Assembly: GCA_937901025.1 (NCBI GenBank)
Contig: CALCGR010000024.1
Coordinates: 1 to 13,525 of the forward strand
Source: an uncultured Bacteroidales bacterium
GTDB lineage: Bacteria > Bacteroidota > Bacteroidia > Bacteroidales > Paludibacteraceae
Direction of reading: 5' to 3'
DNA: 13,525 nt
The notes beneath the pieces were generated by a model, which was given only the letters and a program-made list of their open reading frames with translations, was not told the DNA's origin and made no database searches. Below are positions 13,510 through 13,525 of the stretch, piece after piece (the first letter of the stretch is position 1; each line of letters opens with the position of its first letter). Position numbers and translations under genes: made by a program.

Positions 13510-13525
13510 TCAGGAACGCATAAGT

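Overview
The window is a contiguous stretch of the str-S10-spc ribosomal protein supercluster of a Bacteroidetes (probably Bacteroidales) bacterium. Every gene is on the plus strand. The grounds for the assignment are: fusA runs directly into rpsJ; the spc block ends secY-map-infA-rpmJ with no adk; start codons are preceded by A-rich leaders instead of Shine-Dalgarno sequences in nearly all genes; and uS14 and bL36 are the forms without zinc ligands. Base composition looks moderate (mid-40s to about 50% GC by eye). Genus and species cannot be assigned from the sequence alone.

Layout. Positions 2-1585 hold the 3' three quarters of fusA (EF-G), cut by the window edge. The S10 block follows (1688-7290): rpsJ, rplC, rplD, rplW, rplB, rpsS, rplV, rpsC, rplP, rpmC, rpsQ and rplN. 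The spc block follows without a break (7311-12350): rplX, rplE, rpsN, rpsH, rplF, rplR, rpsE, rpmD, rplO and secY. The distal part is map, infA and rpmJ (12357-13509). The last 16 bases contain no gene; rpsM would be expected next. Two genes, rpmD (58 codons) and rpmJ (38 codons), are short but clear.

The proteins work together: 21 ribosomal proteins that assemble on 16S and 23S rRNA, a translocation GTPase (EF-G), initiation factor IF1, the SecY translocon channel and the methionine aminopeptidase that trims nascent chains. Gaps are mostly 2-40 nt, which fits one long transcript with translational coupling. No rho-independent terminator or convincing promoter is visible.

I found no new multi-gene system; the coding content is conserved housekeeping. 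The unexplained signals are between genes. A GC-rich long imperfect hairpin lies between rpsJ and rplC (about 2004-2075). A perfect 16-bp palindrome with an alternative pairing partner lies between fusA and rpsJ (1601-1653). A smaller hairpin precedes rpsH. Exactly two genes, rplW and rplF, carry an identical full TAAGGAGG Shine-Dalgarno octamer at the same spacing, in a lineage that normally does not use one. The two structured gaps are the best candidates for undescribed cis-regulatory RNA.
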